From: Diorhabda sublineata
Taxonomy: Eukaryota > Arthropoda > Insecta > Coleoptera > Chrysomelidae
Assembly: GCF_026230105.1 (NCBI RefSeq)
Contig: NC_079486.1
Span: forward strand, 7,254,001-7,318,000
Direction: 5' to 3'
Length of the DNA: 64,000 nucleotides
Below are positions 21,750 through 32,859 of the stretch, piece by piece. The position numbers and the translations under genes were made by a program. How positions within the stretch are numbered: position 1 is the first letter of the stretch; each line of letters starts with the position of its first letter. A model generated the notes under the pieces. That model was not told where the DNA came from. It made no database searches and saw only the letters and a list, made by a program, of their open reading frames with translations.

Positions 21750-23300
21750 AAAATATTTTTATTTAGGAAAATAACGATAAACCTCCAAGGAAAAAATCAT
21801 GTCTAGTTAAGACAGTGGAGTCAGAGCACTGAATGAAAACGTTAGCCCTCCAAAAAAGAAGAAAGTAAGATTTGATCTCGAAAATATATCTATTTTCACT
21901 TACAACAAAACCACAAACTGAAAAATCTGACAAGATGCTTTCAAGAAAAACATTAATCCGATTTAAATCCTTTAGACCTACAGCATCCAGTCAAAATTCT
22001 CCACAAACTAATATAAATAGAGAAAGATCATGGCGACTTGATTCCGCAAGTCTACCGACATCGAATCTGTATAAGATACCGATGGAAATAAATGAAAAAA
22101 ACCATTTCGATATGGTTTCGCAAGCCTATTACCATTCAGAGACAGTAGTGTACAAATTGAAGAAAAATAACGATATTCTTCCACGAAGAACATCAATCCC
22201 GTTTGACGCAGCAATGCCGTCAACATCTTATGAAAATAAATCAAAAATGGGTCTTTGTAACTGCTTGAATTTAAGATGCCATGGTTGCTTTGGAGAATGC
22301 TTAAAATGTGCTTCTAAGAAATGTGGACCAGAATGTAAGTTTAACCGACCGTTTTACATTAACAGAATCATTTATTTACATTCTGAAAAGGTTATCACAG
22401 ACCCTTTGTTGAAGTAAAAATCTTAATTGTGTTTTCTAATTATTTTGAAGAAAAATTTTTATATGTGTTTGAAATTGAAGTTATGTAGAATATTCATTCA
22501 TATAAGATATACATGAATTTTTTTATAAAAATTTCAAACCTTGTTGAGCTCCAAAACTATTGATACGTTTACCTCTGTGTCCTTGCTGTTAATAAAAAAA
22601 GTTGTTTAAATAACTTAAGCAGATGGAATAAATTATTGTTAGTAATTTTTTCATGTATAGATATAGTAATAATAGTAATAAAACAACACTGCCTATTGAC
22701 ATGTGCAGTGTTGCCGTTTCAGTTGGGAGGCGGGAAATTCAAACAAGAAAAGCCTTTTACATTAGCCTACAGAATGTTGTTATTGAGTAGAGAGTGAGTT
22801 TACTAATTCAATCAACTGATGATCTTGAATCAAATTATTCTCGGTAATATTTTTTTGTTTTGTACAAAACACATAGAGACTAATGGAGAACATTGAAACA
22901 GGTGTCAGACAGTGTAAAAGTGAGTGTGGTAATAGTAGTACATGTCTTGGATTTCTCAATGTGAATATTCTTCTAGTATCTTTTAAGGACTTTTACTTTT
23001 GTGAATTGTTCATTTAACAAATTTTGGGCAGCTGAGTGTATGTCCTCAGTGTTGATTCATTGTACAATCAACCAATCAATATGTATATCATAAGTTTTTA
23101 GATATATTTATTGTAATTAAATAATTACCTCTATTATTCGATTCACTTTCCCCATTTTGTATTCTATAAGCATCTTCATCAGCCATTCGAAAGTATTATC
23201 TGATGTGGAATTTTCAATATTGCCAATCATTTCCGTAATGCTTCTTTGACACTTCTCAATTTGTCACTGTGCAATCCAATTCAGGTTTGAGTTTAATATT
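21750..23300 (+). mobile_element. composite repeat R2+S1, copy 2
   Basis: The ARL14EP-like ORF (plus) is followed by about 290 bp of spacer. Then comes CAGTGTTGCCGTTTCAGTTG (starts about 22712), which resembles a hAT terminal repeat and recurs inverted near 53670-53700. The S1 block follows in reverse orientation (22790-23290). A hAT-like transposase relic comes next. Confidence 0.65.
21935..22417 (+). CDS. ARL14EP-like Cys-rich protein carried by repeat R2, intact copy
   Basis: 160 residues from ATG 21935 (the frame is open from 21872). The N-terminal 100 residues are basic and Ser/Thr-rich (MLSRKTLIRFKSFRPTASSQ). Residues ~108-140 hold the Cys cluster CNCLNLRCHGCFGECLKCASKKCGPECKFNR, eight cysteines in the pattern of the ARL14EP/ARF7EP_C domain, which probably binds zinc. 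A basic stretch, PPKKKKVRF, lies upstream (about 21845-21870) and could be an earlier exon. The same protein is broken in the copies at 19673-20095 and 53941-54285. It could be a transposon accessory protein or a captured host gene. Confidence 0.6.
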   Translation: MLSRKTLIRFKSFRPTASSQNSPQTNINRERSWRLDSASLPTSNLYKIPMEINEKNHFDMVSQAYYHSETVVYKLKKNNDILPRRTSIPFDAAMPSTSYENKSKMGLCNCLNLRCHGCFGECLKCASKKCGPECKFNRPFYINRIIYLHSEKVITDPLLK

Positions 23301-23419
23301 GTAGGTATCTACGGTTCCATTTTCCATTTCTTCACACCTATACAATTCGAAATTATGTATGATTGTAACATTCAGTTCAGTTCAAATGATAAGCATTCTC
23401 ACCTCTTATTCGAACTTAT

Positions 23420-23860
23420 TCTTAAAGTCTCACTCACTAATGAAAACATCAATTTGTGGTGAGCAAAATAGACAAGCTACAATTGCATCATATCGCCTAT
23501 TCACATTGACAGCTAGCTAAAAAAGGATCAGAACACTCTCTAGGGTAGAATCTGAAGTTTCATTCACTGAAAAGAAAATAAAAAAATCGCTCAATTTCAC
23601 AGTTACAGTTTTGAAGAGAAACTTTTCACATCAACTTAATGAAAGTACTGAAGTTGCTTGCTAACTTGCTGACTTTTTGCTATTCTGTGTGATCAAATGG
23701 GAAGTGAGCAAAAAGCATTCCTGCTTCATTGTGAAGTACGGTGGCTCTCAAGAGGTAAAGTGTTGTCAAGATTGTTCAAGCTTCTTAAGGAAATAATATT
23801 GTTTTTGTTGGAAAATCACAATAGGTCAGAAATTTTTCTTTTTGATTTCCTTATTTCCTG
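23420..23860 (+). pseudogene. hAT transposase remnant (ZBED5/GTF2IRD2-type), copy 1
   Basis: Fragments in shifting frames follow the order of the transposase family whose domesticated relatives are ZBED5 and GTF2IRD2. They are ATIASYRLF (~23480), then FSHQLNESTEVA (~23625), then KAFLLHCEVRWLSRGKVLSRLF (23709-23775), the most conserved block of the hAT core. Large gaps separate these blocks and no catalytic set is complete. It adjoins repeat S1 and a copia-like fragment. Confidence 0.7.
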
Positions 23861-23893
23861 TTCCTTGTTCTCCTCAATATTATTTTACACTTC

Positions 23894-24190
23894 TCACTTT
23901 ACTGTTATTTGTTCTTTGTTTTCAACATCATTTTCCTCATTGTGGCTCTTCTTCACATTACTTTCATCTTGTTTTTGACTTCTGGTTTCTTCATTATCTT
24001 TTAATATCCTAGTTATTATTTTTATATCATGTATTTCAATTTTATTCCAGAGCCGATATCCTTTCGAGTATCTTCGCCAAATCCTCGCATCTGAGCCAAA
24101 TACACTTAGATTTCTTAGTGTCCAAGGTTTACCCTCAATCCAATTTTCCATTAAGTTATGGGAAGTTTGCTGGAGTATAATCAAGAATAG
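23894..24190 (-). pseudogene. Ty1/copia pol fragment
   Basis: The minus-strand frame reads LRNLSVFGSDARIW, then YSKGYRLWNKIEIHDIKIITR. This is the conserved stretch after copia integrase (FG...KGYRLWD...I.SRDV). An acidic, Lys-rich linker follows. Shorter versions of the same piece occur at 21290-21440 and 29640-29690, so the fragment travels with the composite repeat. Confidence 0.55.
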
Positions 24191-25413
24191 TACCTCATTT
24201 TTTCATATATTCTTTCATTCGTTTACTCGTATATTCTCCATTATTTCCTATCTTACTTAATGAACTTTTGTATCAAATTTAGTTTCATTTTTATGTATTC
24301 TATTATCCAGTCTGACACTTAACTTTTGTGTTCCAGTGAAAATATTATCACATTCTGAAGAAAGCATTCATCAAAATGTTTGTTTCCAATACCTTTTACG
24401 CTTATGTCACGTTTTGTAGATTTCATCATGCTTTGATCTTCTATCCCTTATGAATACAGATATATTGAATGTCATTTCTCTTATAGATATAGCTCAAAAT
24501 TTTTGAGTGACCTTACCTTTTAATTGTTCTGTATCTCCTTCATACAGTTTAGACAATTTTTCAAATATTTCATCATATACCAGTACAGCTCATAATATGT
24601 GTTATGTATGTATGTGCAAATGTATGTTTTTATATATTCATAATCATGAATACTAGTCGGTACCTATGCGGTTTATAACCAAGTCCATAATTCTATATGC
24701 TTTTAAAGTTATTCCATTTATGTTACAGTTTCCAGAAAAGTTTTTTGTTCTAATGAATTTTCGTTTTTAGTTTCGTAATCCGAATTATTTATTTATACAG
24801 TGAAAAGTCTCGGACCTATAACTTGTTGTTTTTAGTATTATTAGAATAAAAATATCCTTTTTATTGTTATAACTTAATATAAAGACAGATATGCAATAAC
24901 CTAAACTGTCTAATATCACTAGGAGCCAACTTCACAGCGTACTAGCATGTTGCCATTTTAACTTTCAACACAAAAAATATATTCTATGCAACGTTGTAAA
25001 ATATTATTTTTGTTATAATACGTTGTCTAACATATACTGTAATAACATTCTTTATACAATAGAATATTCTTTATACAATGGTTATACTATTATTACTCAT
25101 ATAGGTAAGACTCCTATATGGACAGTTGGTATTACATATATGTCTACATATTTTCATTTTATTTGTTTCAGATAGTTAAATCATCGTAATTATAGCGGTT
25201 TTATTTCGTGATGTACAACGCGAAAAATCGTTTTTTTCTTAAATATACGTAAAGATATCATCAATTAATGATTTCGATTGGTTAACGAGATAAACATTTC
25301 AAAGTGCTTAAATTTCAAAAGTCAACAATTGTCAAAAATATTTTTTTAAGTGAATGAAAGTAAGACGGTTAATAAGTGTTATTTGTATATATTAAAATTG
25401 TAGAAGTTTTAAA
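24191..25413. other. no recognisable gene; upstream region of the ZCWPW-like gene
   Basis: AT-rich sequence without usable ORFs. The last ~200 bp must contain the promoter and 5' UTR of the following gene, but no core promoter element could be identified with confidence. Confidence 0.5.
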
Positions 25414-26880
25414 ATGCCGTCGACTTTGAGTAAAGAAACCAATTTGTATTACAAAAATTTGGTAGTGACAAAATTCAATAACTGGTTGAAAATGGTTAAG
25501 GAGAAGAAAAAACAAACTTATCAAAACCAAAACTCAACGGTATCGCTCCAAGCTCCAAAGGAGGAAAAGATGCTAACGATACGAAGATTATCGTGACTCC
25601 TGCAGATAAGTTCGATGCATCACCACCAATGAACTGTAGCGACGCCAATTCCAAGGAAGTTCTAAACAGAAAAGATGCGAAAGAGGAGGAACATATGGAT
25701 TTTTTGAACGAGAGCTTCTACGAGAAAATGAGATTACTTCAAGAATTCAGAAACGTCGGTCTCTACGTGTATTGCGACTCTTGCGATAAGTATAGATACC
25801 TGCCCGACGTAAAAGATCCCCTGGATCTATCTGACAAATGGTATTGTTGGATGAATCCAGATGGGAGGTATAATAGATGCGAAATTAAGAAAGAATCGAT
25901 CGACGATAAAGAAAAGGAGCTGATGATATTTAATAAATATAACGCGGGTAGCATCGTCTGGGCGAAAATCGAAGGTTATCCATGGTGGCCGGCTATGGTG
26001 GAAGATGATCCGGAAATCGAGAATAATTTTTGCTTGAAAGATTCCTTAGAACCGGTAAGTCTAATATTTCTCTTGGTCACTTTCATTAGGTTAGTGTTGT
26101 AAGTACCATTTTTTTAGTTCATGTCACGTACAGGATGATTTTGTTTTAATATCGAAATTATTAAGTTACCTTATATACAGGGTGATTTTTTTACTTATTC
26201 CAATATTTCATTTGGAGTGGAAATCGAAATAAATTTCAAGATACCTTAAATAGAGTGCGATTCTATTTATCAACTGAAAGTGGAGAGTGGGAAATTTGTA
26301 AACTCGTATACAGCTTTATTTTTTTTTTTAATTTGTATATTTTGATGGCCATATACAGGGTGATTAATCGACTTTTTTTCGTAATATGTTTCGATAAAAT
26401 TCTTGAAACGACACAAGGTATTCGATCTATGGAGTTAGTCACACTGTGACGGATAACGATTATTTTCAGACGCACTACCACGTGACATTTTTCGATTCCG
26501 GCGCGGTGACTAGATCTTGGGTGAAGGCCGAAAATTTGAAACCGTTCTTGAAAAATATCGACGATAACCTTGTGCTGAACGATAAATTCAATAAACTCAA
26601 ACTCAGGATGGACGTAGCCGTCAAACAGGCTAAAGAAGCTGTCGAAATGAAGCTGCTCGACAGACAGACAGACAGAAAAAGTACAGCTTCATATATAGAT
26701 ATGCGAAATCTTCGAGAAACACGAAGCGACAGAGATACGCGAGTGAGGATGGCGGCGGTAAACAGAAGAAACACGCGAAGTTGGGTGATGAGACGGAATC
26801 TTCGGCGGAAGACTACGAAGAAGAAGAAGAAGAGGAGCAAGAAGTAGAGGAGGATGAAGAAGAGAAGGAGGATGAAATAT
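25414..26880 (+). CDS. ZCWPW-like chromatin reader: CW zinc finger plus PWWP domain (two exons, two frame breaks)
   Basis: Exon 1 is 25414-26054 and exon 2 is 26470-26880. The intron starts GTAAGT and ends TTTTCAG, and splicing joins a PWWP strand in frame (...LEP|THYHVTFFDSG). The CW finger (about 25765-25895) reads VYCDSCDKYRYLPD...WYCW...NRCE. The PWWP starts GSIVWAKIEGYPWWPAM. In this family the CW finger reads H3K4 methylation and the PWWP reads H3K36 methylation in the nucleus. The two cage tryptophans of the usual CW (W-V-x-C, K-W-R) are tyrosines here. The frame breaks twice, at an A6 run near 25508 and at a GACA repeat near 26660; beyond the latter a Glu-rich tail reads to TGA 26880. 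Both breaks are in slippery tracts, so assembly error or recent decay is possible. Expected length is about 350 residues. Confidence 0.8.
26055..26469 (+). other. intron of ZCWPW-like gene with two TACAGGGTGATT motifs
   Basis: 415-bp intron, GTAAGT...TTTTCAG. TACAGGGTGATT occurs at 26176 and 26354, with a variant (TACAGGATGATT) near 26130. A further copy is at 27603. This motif is frequent in arthropod repeats and suggests a degraded insertion in the intron. Confidence 0.75.
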
Positions 26881-27085
26881 GAGGAGAATAGCAGAAAGAT
26901 ACTTTTGAGTGATGGTGTCGTGATTTGAAGGAAAAATATTCGTTCTAATTTTTGATAAAAATTTGTTAATTTTCTCAATAAAGTTTGTTATAAAATCATT
27001 TTTTTTTTATTAATTTTATGCAAATAATTTTTTATGCCTAATTTCAACAGTTTCGGCCTTATCCTTAAATAAAAAAATAAAATTC
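26808..27085 (+). repeat. 3' end of ZCWPW-like gene that is shared with repeat R1
   Basis: From GAAGACTACGAAG through the Glu-rich tail, stop codon, 3' UTR and AATAAAG signal, this ~280 bp matches 54912-55210 (same orientation) and 17690-17990 (inverted). Homology starts abruptly at the EDY codons. In the 54.9 kb copy the Glu-rich frame is still open to its stop. Confidence 0.8.
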
Positions 27086-27779
27086 ACATATAACAGGGGA
27101 AACAAATAGAGAAAAAATCGATATTTATTAGAGTAGTCTGGGATACAGTTCTCACTCACCTCATCAACATTTCAGAAGGAGCTGTTATTATACCGATACT
27201 CAATCGGTTCATCCTATACATGCCTCTATGGTTGGTAATAGTTTGAATGACACTGCCCCGCTGGTATACTTTCGAAAGCAAATATGATTAATATGGATCC
27301 AGCTTGAAAAATATGTGGGACACTCCCATCGGGTTTCGTAATAACCACCACAGGGGAGCCCAAGTCGATAGTGACAACAATTTCAAGCTGCTCATATAAT
27401 AAAGGAGTGAACAGTATAAAATAGAACAACAATGAAATTGTATTAAAACATACATATAAAATAAACGAAGTAAAGCTAAATCCTAAAATATACACAGATC
27501 TTCTTTGAAATAAACAAATTTAGTTCTGTTTAGAGGTTGAGTAAATACAAAAAGATTATTATTATCTTTGGAATTTACATAATCTAAATATAACTCAGTA
27601 AATACAGGGTGATTTTATATTCGACCGACAATGCTTTACCACAGAGAGATATCAATAAATTATTCATTTTGATATAGGAATGTGAATCCTTACGTGGCCT
27701 AGTTGTTGAGACTGGAGCATATTTTGTTTTAAATTGTCTGAATATTTCTAATTGAAAAACTAATAACCTTTTATGGAAC
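27086..27779. other. no clear gene; possible old gypsy RT scrap
   Basis: The minus frame 27495-27226 contains SPVVVITKPDGSVP, which resembles the SP.VVV.KPDGS block at the start of gypsy RT, but nothing before or after it fits. TACAGGGTGATT lies at 27603. Confidence 0.3.
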
Positions 27780-27965
27780 TAAAACGATCTTTCTTTTTTC
27801 TTAATTTCAAAACTTTCCCATTTTCTGAACAATTCTCTTGTTCATTGGCAAACAGAAACATCATCTAAATAGTTTTAGTTTGCAAATAACAAGGTATAAG
27901 ACATCAATCAATACAAAATATAAGTCAAAGTTTTAAAATTTCTATACAAAATCTGTCTCACTGGG
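27780..27965 (-). repeat. fragment of repeat R1
   Basis: Inverted relative to 16500-16640 and same orientation as 56235-56390 (shared phrase AACAAGGTATAAGACATCAA). Confidence 0.75.
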
Positions 27966-28090
27966 ATTTTCTAGAAAACCAAAATAACTTCACAATTTTC
28001 AATAATTATTTTTGTCCGTACATTAAAATTAGGATTTAGTTACATATTCACTGAGAAGTTCAATCAAGACAGATAAAGTGTGTTAAGTAA

Positions 28091-28309
28091 ATGGATTACA
28101 AAAACATTTGTGTGAAGATCAATTATAGAAACGAGCACTATTATACAAAATCAGAAACAATTTTTCTATATAGAGAAAATTCTAATTTCAAATTAACTTC
28201 TGTTAACAATGTGATTTTTAATTTTAAGAAATTTTTTGATCAAGAAAAATGGCAAGTAACAAAAGCAGTTCTATACGATTCTCATTATATTATTATCGAA
28301 AAAATTTGA
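28091..28309 (+). CDS. unidentified 72-residue ORF between repeat pieces
   Basis: Starts MDYKNICVKINYRNEHYY and ends at TGA 28307-28309. It has no signal peptide, no membrane segment and no motif I recognise. It lies between two R1/S1 fragments and is AT-rich, so it may be a chance frame or part of an unknown element. Confidence 0.2.
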   Translation: MDYKNICVKINYRNEHYYTKSETIFLYRENSNFKLTSVNNVIFNFKKFFDQEKWQVTKAVLYDSHYIIIEKI

Positions 28310-28399
28310 GAGCATTCATTTGCTATTTTTCAAAGAGCATAAACTAGAAAATAATTATAATAATAATTTCAAATTGTTCACAGTATCTAGTACAAGATG

Positions 28400-28790
28400 A
28401 GTAATTATTGAACTTACCTCTGAATTTTAGAGTTGTTCGAATTCAGTCAGAGTAATGATAGTCTTTCCTTTAAGAAATAATCCTTTGATAATTTGCAGTT
28501 ATTACAAATACCAAAATCAGTTGATGTCTTATAAATCACTTCTTCCTGTAGTTTTTTGTATCTTTCGACCAAATGGATCAAATTACATATTTTGTTGAAT
28601 AACTTTAGTGAGTTACTAATTCAATCAAATAACCATCTGATATCAAATTATACGCAGTAATATTTTGTTTGTTTGTTTGTTTTGTACAAATCACATAGAA
28701 ACTAGAGGAGTACATCGAAACCGGCGTCAGACAGTATAATAGTGAGTGTGGTGGTAGAAGTAGGTAGTAGTAAATGCAGCACACAAATTG
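28400..28790 (-). repeat. S1 block of composite repeat (partial, diverged)
   Basis: Matches 22790-22950 and 54345-54570. It shares the phrases TTTTGTACAAA, CATAGA and CATCGAAAC...GTCAGACAGT. A microsatellite-like GTTT run replaces part of it. Confidence 0.7.
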
Positions 28791-29389
28791 TCCTCGCGTA
28801 CTTTATGAAATAATCAACACTTTTCCATTCAATCAAACGTTTATTCCATAATTGTATCCATTCGAGTTAAAGATCATTATTGGAGGTATCTTCGGCTCCA
28901 TTTTCCAATTCTCCATACTTATACAATTCTAAATTATGTATGATTGTATCAATCAAGTTCGGAAAGAAATCATTTTCATTAACGTTTCAAACGATAAGCA
29001 TTCTCACATCTTATTTGAACGTTTTAGCTAGTCTCCCTTATAATCTATAATATCTCAACCAAGTCACATACAATCAAAACTTTTCAGAACAGTTCTCCAT
29101 TACTCGTTTAGTTCGATTTGCACATATAATGTTTAATTTGTACAAAGTGATTAGATTGGTTAAATGGTAATTGCCTTAAAAATACTTATTTAAAAACAAG
29201 TGATAAGACAAAATTCATTTATTAATAATTTATAATAATAAACATCTCAATGCAAAATGACAATCTGCTACTTCAGTGTGTTTTATGTTTCGAAGTATTT
29301 GCTGATGAGAGTATGAAACCTTCAAAACTGTAAAGACTTTTCACAAAAAAAAACATATGTATTTCTTTCAGTACAAAGAAAAAGAATTC
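28791..29389. other. repeat-derived sequence, no gene
   Basis: 28850-29010 resembles 23290-23410 and, inverted, 32940-33110 (ATAATGATCT...GGAAAATGGAGCC...). The rest is AT-rich and unassigned. Confidence 0.5.
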
Positions 29390-29690
29390 TTAAAGTCAAA
29401 CTCAATAACGAAAACATCAATTTCTGGTGAGAAAAATAGACAAGCTACATTTGCATCTTATCGCCTATTCATATTGATATCTAAAAAAGGAACAGAACAC
29501 TTTGTAGGTTAGAATCTGAAGTTTCATTCACTGAGAGGGAAGAAAAAAAATGGGCCAAATTCACTGTCACAGTTTAAATAAAACAAACTTTTCACTTCAA
29601 CTTGATGAAAGTACTGAAGTTGCTGGCCAGGCTAATCTATTAGCCTTTGTTTTTTGTTTTCACATTACTTTCATCTTGTTTTTGACTTAA
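29390..29690 (+). pseudogene. hAT transposase remnant, copy 2, with copia scrap
   Basis: Reads ATFASYRLFILISKKGTEHF near 29445-29500, then FTSTLMK or, in the neighbouring frame, FHLQLDESTEVAGQANLLAFV near 29590-29650. QLDEST is the block around the first catalytic Asp in hAT transposases. It is shorter than copy 1 and lacks the EVRWLSRGK block. It ends with the same ACATTACTTTCATCTTGTTT stretch that belongs to the copia piece elsewhere. Confidence 0.65.
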
Positions 29691-29899
29691 ATTGACTAAT
29701 AATTATAATAAATAAGCATATCCTCATTAAAAACCTATATGTTTGTCTCGAAGATTTGTTGGTACATGTCTATAGTAAATTTGTATTCAAATAAAACTAG
29801 TATTTGATATTATTTCTTTCAAACATTCTATGCTAGATAAAACAAAAACATAAATGAATACACCTACATAGCAATGTTGCCTAGCTTATATTTTTTCAT

Positions 29900-30115
29900 A
29901 AACATAAGCCAAAATTATTTTCTTGATCTTTGTTTAGATCAATTGTGGGTAATATTGTCCATTAACCAAATTTAGTGAGAACTAGAGCCACATTCTTATT
30001 GGTTTTTAATAATATTACGATGTATAAATAAATATTTTTGAAACGTAACATGCATCCAGATAATGAACAAATAAATTGTAAAATTTGACAACATTGAGGT
30101 TTACTGTAAGTTGGC
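29900..30115 (-). repeat. R2 fragment
   Basis: Inverted match to 20440-20620 (AACCAAATTTAGTGAGAACT and TTTGACAACATTGAGGTTTA). Confidence 0.75.
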
Positions 30116-32859
30116 TTCAGTTATATTCAAACATGCCAGCTGGGTTAATCTTTTTTATTCGTCCGTCCAAGGTCAAAGTAAACCAAAGTTTCAAACAAAG
30201 GAACTTCGGAATTCATTATAATGTTAGAAACGGAATTGGTATCTAGTTGGAAAACTTACTTATGTTTAAGTTTTATACGTGAAGATTAAGTGAATGTAGT
30301 TTATGTAATGAAGTAAATTTTGACTGAAAATGTATAAATTTTTAAAATTTTGATTCTTATAGTAGGTATGTACAATTATTTTTCACATTCTCTACACCTT
30401 CAACTAAGTAATTTGATAAAAATACTCACGTACACACCACAATGTTTTATGTTGATGAATATGCTTTAAGGTGTTGGCAAGTATTAGAATATCTTTTTTA
30501 ATAATAAGTATAGGTACTACACCAATACTGGAAGTAGTTTACAAATAATTTATTTTTAGGTAAAGGAGCGTGATTTCTCATTTACCCAAATGGCCTCTAA
30601 TAAAAAAGAATTGTATGTACTCTAACATATTTACTAATTTCGCTATGGTAGCTTGATCTGAACTGGGCCTGGAAATTTGGAGTGTAATGTCTGTGAATGT
30701 CAAGTTACAAAAAAAGAATTAGATTATTGAAGTATCAACAAGAGAACCGCATCTACCCGGCTTTGAAGATTTTTGCAGTGATTCTATCATTTAGGAAATA
30801 TTTTTGGAAATTTGATTAAACAGTCCCCAACAACACATTTTTTTATAAATATTTACCTGTATATAATGATTGATATAATAGGAGCGTTTGGATGGATTCA
30901 CATGGGGACCTTTAGTAGTTTTGGAGTACCTACCTTATGGAATTGCAAGATAAAGATCATTCAAATGAACTGTGGTATTTCTGTACAATAAATAAATGAT
31001 AGAAAAGATCCTCGTATTGTTCTGACACATGTTACTTGTTTTATTCATATTTCTGAGGTAAGAAAATAAAATATTGAGTAATTTTTGATTGGTTTGATTT
31101 AAAGAGACTCCACCCCAATTATGAAGAATAAGTAACTTGTAGTTTACAATGAATTGATGAAGAATGTTGCCAGTGAGTTGATATTTGTCTAAATATTAAT
31201 ATTTTTCTAATAAATTTACTCTTAATCAAAATAATTAGTAGTTGCTCATCAATATTTGATATTAAATCATATATTTTGTTAAGTATTTTAGGTGACTTCC
31301 TTTGAAAATCTCAAACTAGTCTGAAAAAAATAACTTTAGCAATGTCATGTTTCCATCAAATTATTGTCTTACCAGTTTTTGAATAAGAACTTTCAAGTCA
31401 CCATTTCATCACTTTGTACAAATTCAACACTATATCTGCCAATGAAATTGAATGAGTAATGAAGAATTTTCCTGAAAAGTCCTGTATGCATATGACTTGG
31501 TTGAGTGTAAATTTAGCTTAGCGAATACATTGTAATGCAACTTAATGGTTTATTGCACTCCATGTCTAAGGTATTTTAGAGTTGTTGAATATTGAAGAAA
31601 CATGTTTGTTTGAATTGGGTGAGGTAATGCCATTTCTACTGATACATACCCACACACTTTTGTTTTATTTTTTTAGCTTCTCAACAACCAGTTGAAAGTA
31701 TATTGTTATCAAGTCATTCTAATGGAAGCAAAAACGTTGAGAGAACGAAAAGGGAACAGTATTCTTTACAAAACAAGTCCTAAACATCAAAATGTAGGCT
31801 TACAGCTGTCCTATGGAAGGTATCTAGTTTATATTAATTATATGTATGAAGAATTTTGAGTGGACCACATTTCTAAATGTTTTCGCACATTTGTTCTTAG
31901 CTTTTCAACTCTCTGTCATCCTTTACTGTTACGAGATATATAGAATAATTGTAGATAAGTATAATTTTGAATATGCCTCTTTCTGTTACTCCTTTTAATT
32001 TTGTTGGTACATGTCTTCTTTTTCCCTCGATGTATTTTTTATAGATTATCTTCTTAAGCAGAAGATCAAAATTCATTATTTTCATTATTAAAGTGGAGTT
32101 TATCACTCCACTCTATCATAATCCTTTTTTTTCGTGTTTAAAACTCATCAGATTGATTCCTTATCATATATAGCAGTCATAACAACTCCTGATCTCATTT
32201 TTTACATTGCTGACTTGCTGTACTATTATGACAAAAACTTTTTGTAAATTACTGACATCCAACCCAATTTTACTTAGAAAATTGTTGAATTGTTAAACAA
32301 GATATTTTCTAAAACGACTCATTTCTTCAATAATTCACTTTATTTTCTTCAATTTTCCTGATTTTCATGTCTCTTCTTATTTTAACTTATGCAAGAAGTT
32401 ATAACTTCATAACTTTCACAGTATGTATTATATCTTAAATATTCATATTATTACAAGAATTCATGCGATTAAAAAAAAGTAAAGGTGGTAGGAAGCTTTT
32501 GTTTTTTTATAAACATCGCTAGAGTGTAGATTTTCTAATGATATATAATTTTTTTCGATATCTTTTTGCTAACCAGAGTTGTAATTGGACCATTTCGACG
32601 AAATTCCCAGTTGCATGATTTGCGAAATTTATCAGTGTAAAGGTGGAAACAATGTAACGTCTTTTTGTGATTGTTATTGAGCAGCTGTTCCTCTTTATTT
32701 ATCGAGAACAGATATTAATACATATTTCCATAATGCAGGTACTACAGATGAATTTCTTCTAAATTTTAATGATTTATTTAATATACTTAAATCTCGTAAT
32801 AGATTGGCAAAATAAATATTTTAAAAACCACTTGGCTCAAGAACAAATTATTATTTTCA
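30116..32859. other. 2.7 kb without a recognisable gene
   Basis: AT-rich. The only exon-like stretch is 31677-31785: after TTTTTTTAG it reads SQQPVESILLSSHSNGSKNV and ends at a stop 34 codons on. It could be a terminal exon of an unseen host gene, but there is no second piece to support it. The ORF at 31897-32106 (minus) has no motif. Confidence 0.4.

Noticed and set aside
26475..26978. Long Leu/Phe-rich minus-strand ORF as a membrane protein
   Set aside because: It is the antisense of the Glu-rich tail of the ZCWPW-like gene; the GAA-rich strand explains the hydrophobic run.
27226..27495. Minus-strand ORF with SPVVVITKPDGSVP as a gypsy RT gene
   Set aside because: Only one short block fits and no further RT motif is found on either side, so it is mentioned only as a possible scrap.
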